This document shows, piece by piece, positions 54,352 through 64,000 of a DNA stretch of 64,000 bases (positions are counted from its first letter, which is position 1; every line of letters begins with the position of its first letter). Location: assembly GCA_023846275.1 (NCBI GenBank), contig CM043868.1:18881755-18945754 (forward strand). Reading direction: 5' to 3'. A model generated the notes under the pieces. That model was not told the origin of the DNA. It saw only the letters and a list, made by a program, of their open reading frames with translations, and did no database searches. A program made the position numbers and the translations under genes. The DNA comes from Vanilla planifolia (Eukaryota; Streptophyta; Magnoliopsida; Asparagales; Orchidaceae).

Positions 54352-54862
54352 GTCCGACGAAACCGAAATATTTCGCCGGCGAACCTAGAAATTTCTTGCG
54401 TCTCTCGCCGGCCAACTGACCGCCGCTTCCCAAAAAGCTTATAAAAGTGACAACGCAAATAAAATTCTAACCTTCGTTGACCGTCGTCGTCGCTTGCCGA
54501 AAATCACGAAAGTTCGTCGCCGCCGTGTGCGCAGAAATGCGGTTCAAACGCACAGAATCGGCTTTTATAGCCGCGGCCGAAACCGACTATAATGAACGTT
54601 CGTGAAACGTATTTTGCAGAAAACCCCCTCCAAATATTATATTTGCAAATATACCCTCCGTCAATCGGATTTGAACTAAACCGACATTTAAAAATTACAA
54701 ATCTATCCTCAATGTTACAAATTTATCCCAAATCTTCAAAAATTCATAATTTATTCATTAGAGCTCCAAAAATTACAAATTTAACATCGTTGGATTCGTC
54801 TCACAAAGCTCTTTCGTTTAAGCATATAAAAATACAAATAAGAGAAAACTAGGGCTGTTACA
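52694..54862 (-). mobile_element. Inner solo LTR nested in opposite orientation; TSD TTAGT
   Basis: This 2,169-bp element is the near reverse complement of the outer LTR. It ends GGCTGTTACA at 54862 and starts TATCAGGCACC at 52694 (expected TGTCAGG, so one terminal base is changed). It is flanked by the perfect 5-bp duplication TTAGT (52689-52693 and 54863-54867), and removing it together with one TTAGT restores the outer LTR continuity seen in the third copy at 18.5-20.5 kb. The open frame at 53303-53773 mirrors one at 51974-52576 (minus); both are non-coding consequences of the LTR sequence. The two copies differ most in the GC-rich block (54050-54540 versus 51030-51660). Confidence 0.88.
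54299..54349. repeat. CT dinucleotide run in inner LTR
   Basis: A pure CT run of about 50 bases lies in the GC-rich block of the inner LTR. The outer copy has only short GA runs at the corresponding place (about 51549-51600), so the tract expanded after the copies diverged. Confidence 0.9.
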
Positions 54863-55244
54863 TTAGTGCTTCATCACAGGTCATGTATCCACTACACCGA
54901 GAGCTGGGGATTATAATGGTACAGGAGAGGACTATACTCCTGACATATGAGAGGGGATAGATTTTTGGTGGGAGTGGATTTGGTTTCATTTTGGTACTTT
55001 TTGGTACTTCAGTTTTGTGGTTTATTGTATATATATATACAGTTTAATATACACATGTTTTCATTTCAGCTCCATGGTTTGGATTTGGTTAAAATGTTTT
55101 AAAAATATATGGGATTGGTTAGAGGGTTAGAATTGTCTCACCGTCGGGTCCCCACCTAGGCATGGTTTGTCCTCACTCGAGATTATTTCTTATGCAGCAT
55201 CCTTAATTTACTGTAGTTGGTAAGATGGGGTGCCTGACAATAAT

Positions 55245-55937
55245 AACATTCAAAAAGGTATGCCGATGAGGACTCGATGTGAGAATACCCTAATAGACAA
55301 ATCATATTATTTTGAGATCAAATCATTTCAATTTTACTCTAATGACAAGAGGCAAAAAGAAAATAGTTAAGGAGCAAGCTGCAAAAGGGAATCAAAAAAT
55401 TGGGGTGGCCTCAATTGATGTGATTGTATTGATTACTTCATCATTAAAATTGGAGACACAAATAATTCTATTAATTTAACAAGTGCAAGTGTTAATAAAG
55501 ATGATGCTAAAATATCAATCATTTCCTACGATGAATCTAAAAGTCAATCCAACAAATGAAGATATTCTTAATCTAAGAAATTTTGGATTAAATAGTGCTC
55601 TTAAAATAATTAGATCTAAAGACGAGAAAGCCATCAACTTTATTTTTTTAATGCATGGCAATTAGTAACATCTTTTCAAGGTACTACCAGTTTATGATGA
55701 GATAAATAGAAGTTTCAACTTCCTAAAAAAACAATCGAATTAGATCTGCCAAAAAATCAGTTCAACAAAAGAGATTCGACGAGACCCAAATCTAAAAAAT
55801 GAGATATGTGATCAAAAGATAACTTCTAAGGTCATTGAATTGAGAATAGATGAAAAAATAGGAGAAGACAAACCCACAAAAATCAATGATGCAACACAAA
55901 GCAGTAAGATCAAGCATCAAGTCACATACAAAGATTC
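55245..55937 (+). mobile_element. Internal segment of a broken LTR retroelement
   Basis: Bases 55245-55325 continue an LTR end that started at about 50612 (the solo LTR inserted into it): ACTCGATGTGAGAATACC here parallels ACTTGAGGTGAGAATATT near 56792. After it comes a short frame opening MTRGKKKIVKEQAAKGN at about 55345, which may be the start of a gag-like protein, and a degenerate stretch with the open frame 55483-55665. No protease, RT or integrase motifs were found. The segment ends where a second LTR-like sequence begins near 55938. Confidence 0.4.
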
Positions 55938-56085
55938 ATTGTAGGTGTACCAGAGTGCACGTCGCAACATGTTGGTTGAGTACAACAAAGTAGTATGGAT
56001 GAAACCTTAGGAGATCTAGACCTGAAAGCAAAATGTTGGAAGAAAAAAAAACGTCACGAGCAGGCACAAGCGTAGGTACACATGC
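55860..56085 (+). repeat. Dispersed repeat R, copy 1
   Basis: The key segments are ACAAACCCACAAAAATC, AAAGATTCATTGTAGG, AACATGTTGGTTGAGTACAA and AGATCTAGACCTGAAAGC. It recurs at 56925-57140 in the same orientation and at 57145-57350 inverted. It spans the junction between the internal segment and the LTR-like sequence, so the other copies probably mark further broken element ends. Confidence 0.7.
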
Positions 56086-56860
56086 CCCACACATTGACCT
56101 AAGAAAGTGGAAGCGTCCGACATCGGGCGTCATGAACATAGTAGGCACAAGCTCCTGCCATCGAGCATCACACACATGTGCAAGCGTAGAGTGCATGTGC
56201 CCGCAATCAGGCACTGCACTTGCGAAGGAACACACGCTCAACTCGACATCATGCACTTTTTTGTTGGACTACTTTGGCCCGACACATGCACAACACATGA
56301 TCTGGTGAATGAATCAAGACACACAAAAGGATGCCCACATGGCTGAAGAAGTGGAAGACAAGCACAAGCGAGGGATCCAAGCGTAGGTAATGGGTCGATC
56401 GACTCAAAATTTTAGAATTTGGTCAAAGATAATTGCATCTTTTTGTAATTTGTTTATGCATTAAAAAATTATATCCAAACCTTATATAAAGAGGTAATAA
56501 TATTGATAGAAGAAAGAACTTTATTAAAAGAATTTGCAAAGAAGAAAATAGAGACTAGAGAATAATCTAGAAAAGAATTCAAAGTGAATTTAGAGAAAAA
56601 TTCTAGAAAGGAATTTTTTAAAATGAATTTTAGAAATCAAAATTTTGTAAAATTTAGAAATCCCATGAAGAGAATATTATTGAAAAAATTATCCTTTGTG
56701 GCAAAAGTGTTCTTCTTCTTCCTTTGTTCCTAACCATTTTACTCTTTTACTTTCACTGTGATTATTCTAAAAAATGTCTTCTAACGAAGACTTGAGGTGA
56801 GAATATTATCATATAAAGATTATATTATTTACCTTATGCACGCCAAGCCATGCACGCATG
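55938..56860 (+). mobile_element. Probable LTR of the same broken element
   Basis: It begins TGTAGGTGTACC near 55938 and runs through a less AT-rich segment (56030-56400) to a TATA-like box TATATAAA at 56483-56490. It then repeats the sequence found at 50290-50670 and 55245-55325, ending near GGTGAGAATATT. A start-to-TATA-to-shared-end order fits an LTR with U3 and R, but exact ends and target duplications are not resolved. The open frames here (for example 56033-56308) are His/Cys/Thr-rich artefacts of CACA and TGCA words. Confidence 0.45.
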
Positions 56861-56924
56861 TGTCTTCCTCACACCATACACTTTCTACTTGATCATGTGT
56901 TGTGCACAAAAGAGAGGAAACAAA

Positions 56925-57140
56925 TTAACAAAAATAGATCATGCATTACAAAACATTAATACTAAGTGTTGAGTCATGCATGAAGATTAATTGTATATAT
57001 ACCCAAGTGCACTTCAAAACATGTTGGTTAAGTACAACAAAGTACTATGGATGCACCATTGGAAGATCTAGACCCAAAAGAAAAATGTTGGAAAAAAACA
57101 TCTTGTGCTGGTGCATATGCAAGTACACACACCGCATGCG
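56925..57140 (+). repeat. Dispersed repeat R, copy 2
   Basis: It aligns with 55860-56085: GAAGATTAATTGTATATATACC, then AACATGTTGGTTAAGTACAA, then AGATCTAGACCCAAAAG and AAAATGTTGGAAAAAAAC. It lies immediately next to inverted copy 3, so the pair could form a long imperfect hairpin. Confidence 0.7.
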
Positions 57141-57144
57141 TTAA

Positions 57145-57350
57145 CGTTTTATTTCCAATATTTTTCATTTGGGTCTAGATCTCCCAAGGATGCATCCATG
57201 TTGCTTTGATTCTTTCAACCAACGTGTTGCAGTGCTCACTTGGGTATGCTTACAACGAATCTTCGTGCATTACTCAGCTCTTCGTCTTATTGCTTTGTGT
57301 TGTATTATCGATTTTTGTAGGTTTGACTCCTCCCTCTTTTTTTATATATT
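57145..57350 (-). repeat. Dispersed repeat R, copy 3 (inverted)
   Basis: The reverse complement reads GAGTCAAACCTACAAAAATC, then CACAAAGCAATAAGACG, GAAGATTCGTTGTAAGC, ATACCCAAGTGAGCAC, AACACGTTGGTTG and GAGATCTAGACCCAAATG, following copies 1 and 2 in order. Together with copy 2 it makes an inverted repeat centred near 57143. Confidence 0.7.
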
Positions 57351-60300
57351 ATTGATTCAGTAACCTTAGAAATGATCTTCTAATCAAATGAAGAGAAAGA
57401 GAAAGACATGAGTTCATGAAGACAATCTTGAAAACAATAATCAATGCTCTTTATATGACAATTGCTAGAGAACAAAGGTAAGCTTTTTACTTAAATGCAT
57501 ATGCATGGTAACTATTGTAATACAATTATTGACTTACTTTTATAGAAATTACCTTTTCGAATAAATAAATTCATTATGAAATATAGTGGAGTATTATTTG
57601 ATGTTTGATGTGATGCACGTTATTCTCTTTACATAAATTTGCATAAATGTATATGTGATGACTTATCAACATGTAAATGGATTAAAAGATTTTTTTTAGA
57701 ATAGTTTTTTATATTATTTTAAATTTTGCATAAGGTTTCATATAGAATTTGATATAGATGTGAAAATTTTTTTGGAAAATAAACATTACATTTTAAATAA
57801 AAGCTTCTAAAATAAATAAAAGTATCTATGATGAACTTGACAACCACTTCTACATCAAATGAGTACTATACCTATATTGTCTTTACAAGACAAACCTAAC
57901 AAATACATTGCACTATATAAGTACGTTACTTATATTACCCTTGTACGATAAACCTGATAAATATCATCATTGTACAAATACGATATCTATATCATTTTTT
58001 TACAATGAAGCAAACAACTTTATTGTTACCTTGACTACTACAATAAAGGATCACCCTAATAGAATCTAATAACCTTTTACCTTGATAGGTTTTAAAATGA
58101 TTGTATCATATGATGTAGACCATCATATTTATATGATAAGTATTAACAAACATAATTTATCATTTTTCTCTTCTTATTCTCTCTTATTCTCCTAAAGAAT
58201 ATTCACCTTCTTTTCATGATGAACCTGACATTTCTTGTCATATTTTGCCAGTGGAACCAATTATTCCTTATCTTTTCCTTACTCTCTACTCATAAGAACC
58301 TAAAACATGCAAAATTTAAAATAAAATAATATTGACCAAGCCTTAAGTCCTTCCTCACTAAAGGCACTAAAGACATTAGGTAGAACACCTTCCTTTTGAT
58401 TAGCTCACAGCAACAAGACTTCCCCAAGTTTAGCAACTCTCATGGAGATGACATGACCTTGCTTTGCTCATCGCCTTCAACTTTTGACGAAACAGTGGTT
58501 TATTGAAGTAACCTAACTTTCATTTGTTCATGACTTCCCATTGAACTCATTGGACTTGTTTATAAGTTGCACCAAAGGGACAATAAGTTTTAAGCTTTGA
58601 AATTCCTTAGAACTTTCCACTGTATGAGGTTCAAAAAGTAAAAACCGTTGCAAAATTTTGTAATTAAATTACCTACATTGCTCAATTGAAATTTTAAATC
58701 TAATTCACATGGGTTTTGGAGTAAGATTTCTGTTAAACATCATGAAATTGATTAATCACAATTTTTTTCTCTACCATCGTAATTTCTTTCTTGGCCAAGG
58801 TTCAAAAATTATAAATCTATCATAATATAAACTGAAATTTTTATATTTATATATCTACTATCTATTAATCTGTTTTGACTTAAGCTAAAATTTAAGAAAT
58901 TAAAAATCAATCGCATGCTATATTTTAAAATTATAGTCATATCGATTTTTTAAAAATTCATAATTAATTATTTAGATATCTAAAAATTACAAACTTATCA
59001 TGGTTGGTTTCATTTCAAATAGCTTTTTCCATTAATATGCTTCAAAAATTACTTTGACCATATTTGATAATAAATATATATTTTTCAATATTATATTATT
59101 ATTTTAATATTTTTATGTATAAATAGTATGTTTTAAAAAATGACTTGATAAAATTTGATCATACCTAATCATAATCTTTTTAACTTGATTCAATGATTTC
59201 ATTCATCTTGATAAGAGTAAAAATAAGGATTATTATATTAATATTATTAAAAATAAAAACTTATGAGAACAAGATTTGGTATGTTATTTTATTAGTAAAC
59301 ATAACCCATATTTAATTAGAAAGAAATTAGTTACATGATTTAATTGTGATGAATTATGAAAGGGAAAATATTTAAGTATATAAGTTCAATGACTAGCATA
59401 CTAAGTAATAGACTTTAAGGCTATCTGAGAAGGTTTAACCTTTAAGTCATCCTTTGAGTTGAACTTGCTACTTAACGTAAATAAAAGTTAGAGTTTATAG
59501 CTTTCTTAATGTTTTGGGAACTTTAAGTTATTCAAACAAATTAAGAGAGTGAGTTGAACAAAGACTATTGTTTGAAATTATAAAAGATTGATGGTTATTC
59601 CAAAAAAGCATATGCTTTTCTACTTATTAATGTCATCTCGAAGCTTTTAGTGACATGTTCCTAGTTTTTTTACTTTCTTACCATTTAGGATTAGTTTGAG
59701 GCAATATATAGACCATTTCAGTTGATCTATTATTTTAGTTATTTATATTAAGAAGGCCTTGGTTGTTATTTTAAAAAATGTTGAAATTTTATTATTTCAA
59801 TTATTATGGTTCGCAATGGTATTGTGATTTGGTTTGATTATTTCAATGCTTGTGATATTTTGCACTATATTTAATATTTTTTGAATAACTATGTTAGTTG
59901 ACTCCAATTTTACTGATGACATTCATGGCTGATTTATTAGAAAGCAATTTTTTGTGAACTAGCATAACAACGAAAAATACCTTTATTAAATCGAATGCCT
60001 TAATGACTCTATCATTTGTTTAAAAAAAATAATAAATTCCTCTAAAATATTTGAAGTTACATATAATACTTCAAAAATTGGAATTAAATATAATTTTGAG
60101 CCATGACTAAAATTACTTATTTCATTGCAAAGTTAAATGAAACTAAACAAACTTACAACAAATAGTTCAATGTGTGCAAGCTTTAGGATGTTGGACATGC
60201 TATATATTCTTTAAAGATTTTTTTATCACAAATCATGTCTTGATGTGATGTTCCCCTTTTTAAGAGAGGAATTACTTAATTTTTAAGTCCTTTTATTTTG

Positions 60301-60574
60301 TAGAAATATATCCATATATAACCATATATTTAAAATGCCTTCTTTTTAACATAAGATTTCTTTGTTTTAAGCAAAACAAGTAAAAAAATACATGAAGTCA
60401 TGAAATAAGTTATGCTAATATAGCAATGATTAATATAACTCATAAGTCTCAGATCATATTATATGAAATCTAATATATGAAAACAGTAATATGCTAAATC
60501 TTTATCTTCATTCAATATTCTATTTAATTCTTATGAAATGCATTTATATCACTTGTAATATTTAGTAAAAAAAG
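57351..60574. other. AT-rich intergenic DNA, no gene seen
   Basis: No open frame longer than chance, no recognisable element and no RNA gene were found in this stretch. Confidence 0.5.
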
Positions 60575-60794
60575 TTAAGTTTACTATTGTTAATTTAATA
60601 GATAAAATCTATTTAATCTTAATACAAAGTAGTACATAGTTGTGGTCATATTACATGTTCATTTTATAGCACATCTAAATAATATTAAGTTTACTATTGT
60701 TAATTTAATAGATAAAATCCATTTAATCTTAATATAAAGTAGTACATAGATTGGGTCATATTACATGTTCATTTTATAGCACATCAAAATAATA
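60575..60794. repeat. 110-bp tandem duplication
   Basis: Copies 60575-60684 and 60685-60794 both begin TTAAGTTTACTATTGTTAAT and end ATTTTATAGCACATC followed by AAATAAT. They differ at only a handful of positions (AAAATCTATTT versus AAAATCCATTT, AATACAAAG versus AATATAAAG, and GTTGTGG versus GATTGGG). Confidence 0.9.
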
Positions 60795-63700
60795 ATTTTT
60801 TTTAAATTAAAAAAGCATATATTACATATACATACAAAATCAAATATATTAAAAATGATATGCAATAATTTATTTGAAGTCATTATTTTTTAATTTAAAA
60901 AAATTACTTTCCTATCAACCCTTTAACCCTTAATAAGAGAACCATAATCTTATTTAACTATAATATCATTAGCAACAGTTGAGCATAATATTACATATGG
61001 GTAATATTTTCTTGAATCTTTTTATCTTCTAAGCTAAATTATTTCATTTGTAGTGATTGAGAATTATGTAACTCTATCTCCTTTTTAATTTCCAACCTAA
61101 TGCCTAAAATAAATCTATTTGTCAAATGCCAATCTACATTAAGATAATATATTATAGTCAGTAAGTCTTCAAAAGTATTAAGGTACTCTACAATAATAGT
61201 TTTCTTGGATCAAGATGTGAAGCTATTTATGCAATATTTTATTATAGTATATAGGATAATGCTTTAGTCTCAATATATCCTCCATTTCTTATCAAATAAG
61301 GACTCTTTTACTTACTCTTTATACCTTGGCTAATATATTTTTTTTGCAATGCCTATTAATGTCATTTAAAACAAATTATTTATTTAATAATCATTAGATC
61401 TATATCAATTAAAAAAATCTTTTATTTGGATCGATCAATTCAAGAATTTGTTGAAATCATAAAACCAACAAATATAATGTCTTGATCTTAAGTTAGTTAT
61501 GAATTTTCATATAATCATTCTTATGATCATTTGAAAGTGTAAGTCTCCTAATTAACATATTCTCCTTAAGTGTGTAATGATCATCATCTAAAAGTTTGTG
61601 AGAAAAGGGCAAGCACCATCAATGTAAAAGGCGTTGATAAGAAATTCAAGATATGGAATGTTAATAAGATAAGGAATCAACGCCATGGTTATGAGACCTT
61701 GTGATGAGGTGTGTAGATGTGACATTGTTAATGAGATCGAACGACAACTATAAGAGTGCCAATGATCATTGTTTGTCAACTAGACCATGTCGATTAAAGC
61801 TTGAAGGTGTATATGGCCTTGAAGCATGGCAAATTAGGTTCACTTTAGATGAGTCAAGGTTGTAGAAATGTAAACGTGGTAGGTGCATGCAATGACAGTG
61901 TTGCACATAAAATTGAACCAATGAGAAAGGTTAAACAAGATGTGTGGCATGTTGCCTCAAGGCATGAGTGAGGCCTTTATGTGAGGGTTGCATTTGAGGT
62001 CATGCTCGTAAGTGGAAAAAGAAATAAGGGAACAAAGATGATATAATTAAGGAATTAGATCTGCACGAATGATGTGAGTAGCAAATGGACTTGACAGGGA
62101 GTTACAAGGGGGTGGATTTGGTAGGTCATTTTGCAATTCTTAATTATAAATGCCAACTGGAAGAGATATGTAAAGATAGATGAGGAGAGGTGGGAGGATG
62201 AAAGATAGTGATTGGTGTGATTAGTTTGACTAGGAGGATTACAATAATAAGAAACAAACAAATACAATGTTGATGAAGGTGGTCAAAAAAATCAAATTAG
62301 ATATGAATATGAAAAATGTAAATGTACACCTACATCTTTTAGAAAGATTTCTCTAATGCACACATGCATAAAAAACAATTTAAAAAACTATAATTTTTAT
62401 AGCAATCAAAAGCCTCACTTTATTTCATATAATGAGATTTTAAATATATTAACTAAATGATAAAAATAGTTTTCAACCTAAAAACTAATAAAATGACTTT
62501 AAAAAAATAACAATAGAAAAATAGGGCGAGTTTGGCGCCTACAAAAAAATAAAATAGATGGTTTTACCCTTTTTGATGTTTTTTTTTTTACTTTTTTCTT
62601 TGTGAACTTTTCATGATAAGCTGTTGCATTTTAGTAAAACAAGCTAAATGAAATAAACTTGGATGAAAATTATGTTCAAATAATATGATAAATTAAGGAA
62701 AGTGGCTTTAGAAACATTAAATAACTTTTGGCAATTAAATTGTTGGAAGTAAAGTAATAAAAGCCAACTTCTAGAATAAAATATCACAAATAAATTAGTT
62801 TGAAAAATTTTGTAGAGCTTTTGGAGTTGATTCATGCATTAGAAAGCCATCAAATTTTGTAATATTTGGTCATAATAATATTGGGTTAAATCATATTTTT
62901 TATGAAATGAATCAAAATAATAAAATTATTTCAAACTAATTGTAATATGATTTGATATTAAATAATCTAAAACAAATATGCAAAAATAATGCATAATATG
63001 CTTGAGTTTTTATGGCATAAGATACGATACAATAATACAACAATAAACCTTCGTTTACGTAATCAGGACATTTACTTATGCACAAAGCAAGAATCAATTA
63101 TTTTCAAATCTCAAAAAAGTTTAGTAAAGTTGTATTGTAGAACTACCAATATAGAAAATGCATCTTACAAACTTATAGATATCACTAGCAAATAATTGTG
63201 CAAAATAAAAGATATATAAAACATAATTGTGATAATGAAAAATGTTGGATGTTATTGAAAAGATCTCCTAAGCACAAAACTAATAAATTTAGACTCAGAG
63301 GAGAATAAAACCAAATATTTTTTTTGAGATTTAATTTGAAAGACGAGACAAATGTTACATGAATTACAACTTATTAATCATTAAAAGAACCTATTAAGCA
63401 ACTTAAACCATTGAGCATAAGCAAAAAAATAATAAATATTTCTACTGAAAATATTATACTTAGTTTTCAAAAGAGAATGCTCAAGACAAATAGACTATTA
63501 ACGACAATAATCACAAGTGATCATCAAATATAATTGAGATGCCATGTGGAAAAGGCACAAGAGATAATATTGTATATGATTAAGGGAGTAATGCATTCAA
63601 TAGTAATCAGGAGAGTTGAAAATGAAGCAAGGCAAACAATAAGAGGGGAACACTTTTGATAATGATATTAAAACATGGCACACAAAAATTAGGCAAAATT

Positions 63701-64000
63701 GTGCTTGCAATAGGGTTATGATTTGGGTTAAGGTTGAATAGGATAAGAGAAGGTGATTTCGAAAAAGAAGATAAGTAATGAGGTAGACAAATGAAATGTT
63801 AATTTAGTTTTTTTATTATTTAAAAGATTTTTTTTGAAATAATATCATCGTCATCATAATTCTTGAATATCTAAACTAATTAATATGTTTTTTTAACAAA
63901 TAATAATAATAATTGATAAAATATTTGATAGATAATAATTTCATATCCATTTGTCTTATCTTTCTATCCACAACAGACCCAATGCCCCCTCTGAGAAGAA
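60795..64000. other. AT-rich intergenic DNA to window end, no gene seen
   Basis: Bases 61590-62270 are somewhat less AT-rich and G-rich on the plus strand but contain no readable gene. The other open frames (62644-62835, 62989-63195) have random composition. Confidence 0.5.

Larger units (their letters stand above)
50676..55239 (+). mobile_element. Outer solo LTR, interrupted by an inverted relative; TSD ATAAT
   Basis: The element occupies 50676-52693 and 54868-55239 (about 2.39 kb in total). It begins TGTAACAGCC and ends GGTGCCTGACA, with canonical TG and CA termini, and is bounded by the perfect 5-bp duplication ATAAT (50671-50675 and 55240-55244). No primer-binding site, polypurine tract or coding domain lies within it, so it is best explained as a solo LTR from recombination of a Ty3/gypsy-like element; the superfamily is inferred only from length and termini. 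Its interruption at TTAGT is explained by the nested element. A GC-rich block at about 51030-51660 contains GGTTCGGGTTAACCGAACC-like palindromic words. Confidence 0.85.

Noticed and set aside
56033..56346. His/Cys/Thr-rich open frames near 56 kb
   Set aside because: Composition results from repeated CACA and TGCA words in an LTR-like segment.
61588..62267. Slightly GC-richer stretch suspected to be a gene
   Set aside because: No frame shows conserved sequence or splice structure; the open frames are short and compositionally random.

Overview
This window is nuclear DNA of a flowering plant. The evidence is spliced genes with canonical GT-AG introns, a mitochondrially targeted complex I subunit, plant-specific families (TBL and DUF1191), and many plant-type retroelement remains in a strongly AT-rich background. 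The 5' coding ends of the NDUFS7 and DUF1191 genes are GC-rich islands. That would fit a monocot, but this is inference only. Genes are sparse: four can be supported in 64 kb, three on the minus strand and one on the plus strand.

Layout. At 100-213 there is a short 38-bp tandem array, and at about 1.7-1.95 kb a decayed reverse-transcriptase piece of endogenous-pararetrovirus type. At 2495-4395 (minus) are the first two exons of a TRICHOME BIREFRINGENCE-LIKE gene; no later exon is visible in the window. At 6468-11156 (minus) is a complete two-exon NDUFS7 gene (209 aa) split by a 4.06-kb intron. At 12.1-12.8 kb is a Ty3/gypsy pol relic. At 18.2-20.6 kb a degenerate satellite-like array is interrupted by an old solo LTR with a 5-bp target-site duplication. 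At 23469-24437 (plus) is an intronless DUF1191 membrane protein gene. From 24.4 to 31 kb I see only AT-rich DNA, microsatellites and an exact 90-bp tandem duplication.

At 31951-48664 (minus) is one five-exon gene for a 199-aa UBA-like protein. It is spread over 16.7 kb because intron 1 (8.7 kb) holds a dead antisense L1-type LINE plus a three-copy tandem array, and intron 3 is 6.2 kb. At 50.7-55.2 kb are two related solo LTRs, the second inserted in inverted orientation inside the first, each with its own perfect 5-bp target-site duplication. Around them (50.3-50.7 and 55.2-57.35 kb) are scrambled pieces of another LTR element. From 57.35 kb to the end I see no gene, only a 110-bp tandem duplication.

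The genes do not form a pathway: they are unlinked housekeeping or cell-wall functions in repeat-rich DNA. I found no convincing undescribed biological system. The best structural observations are the nested self-insertion of the LTR family, its stem-like internal repeats, and the reconstruction of the intron-expanded UBA-like gene.
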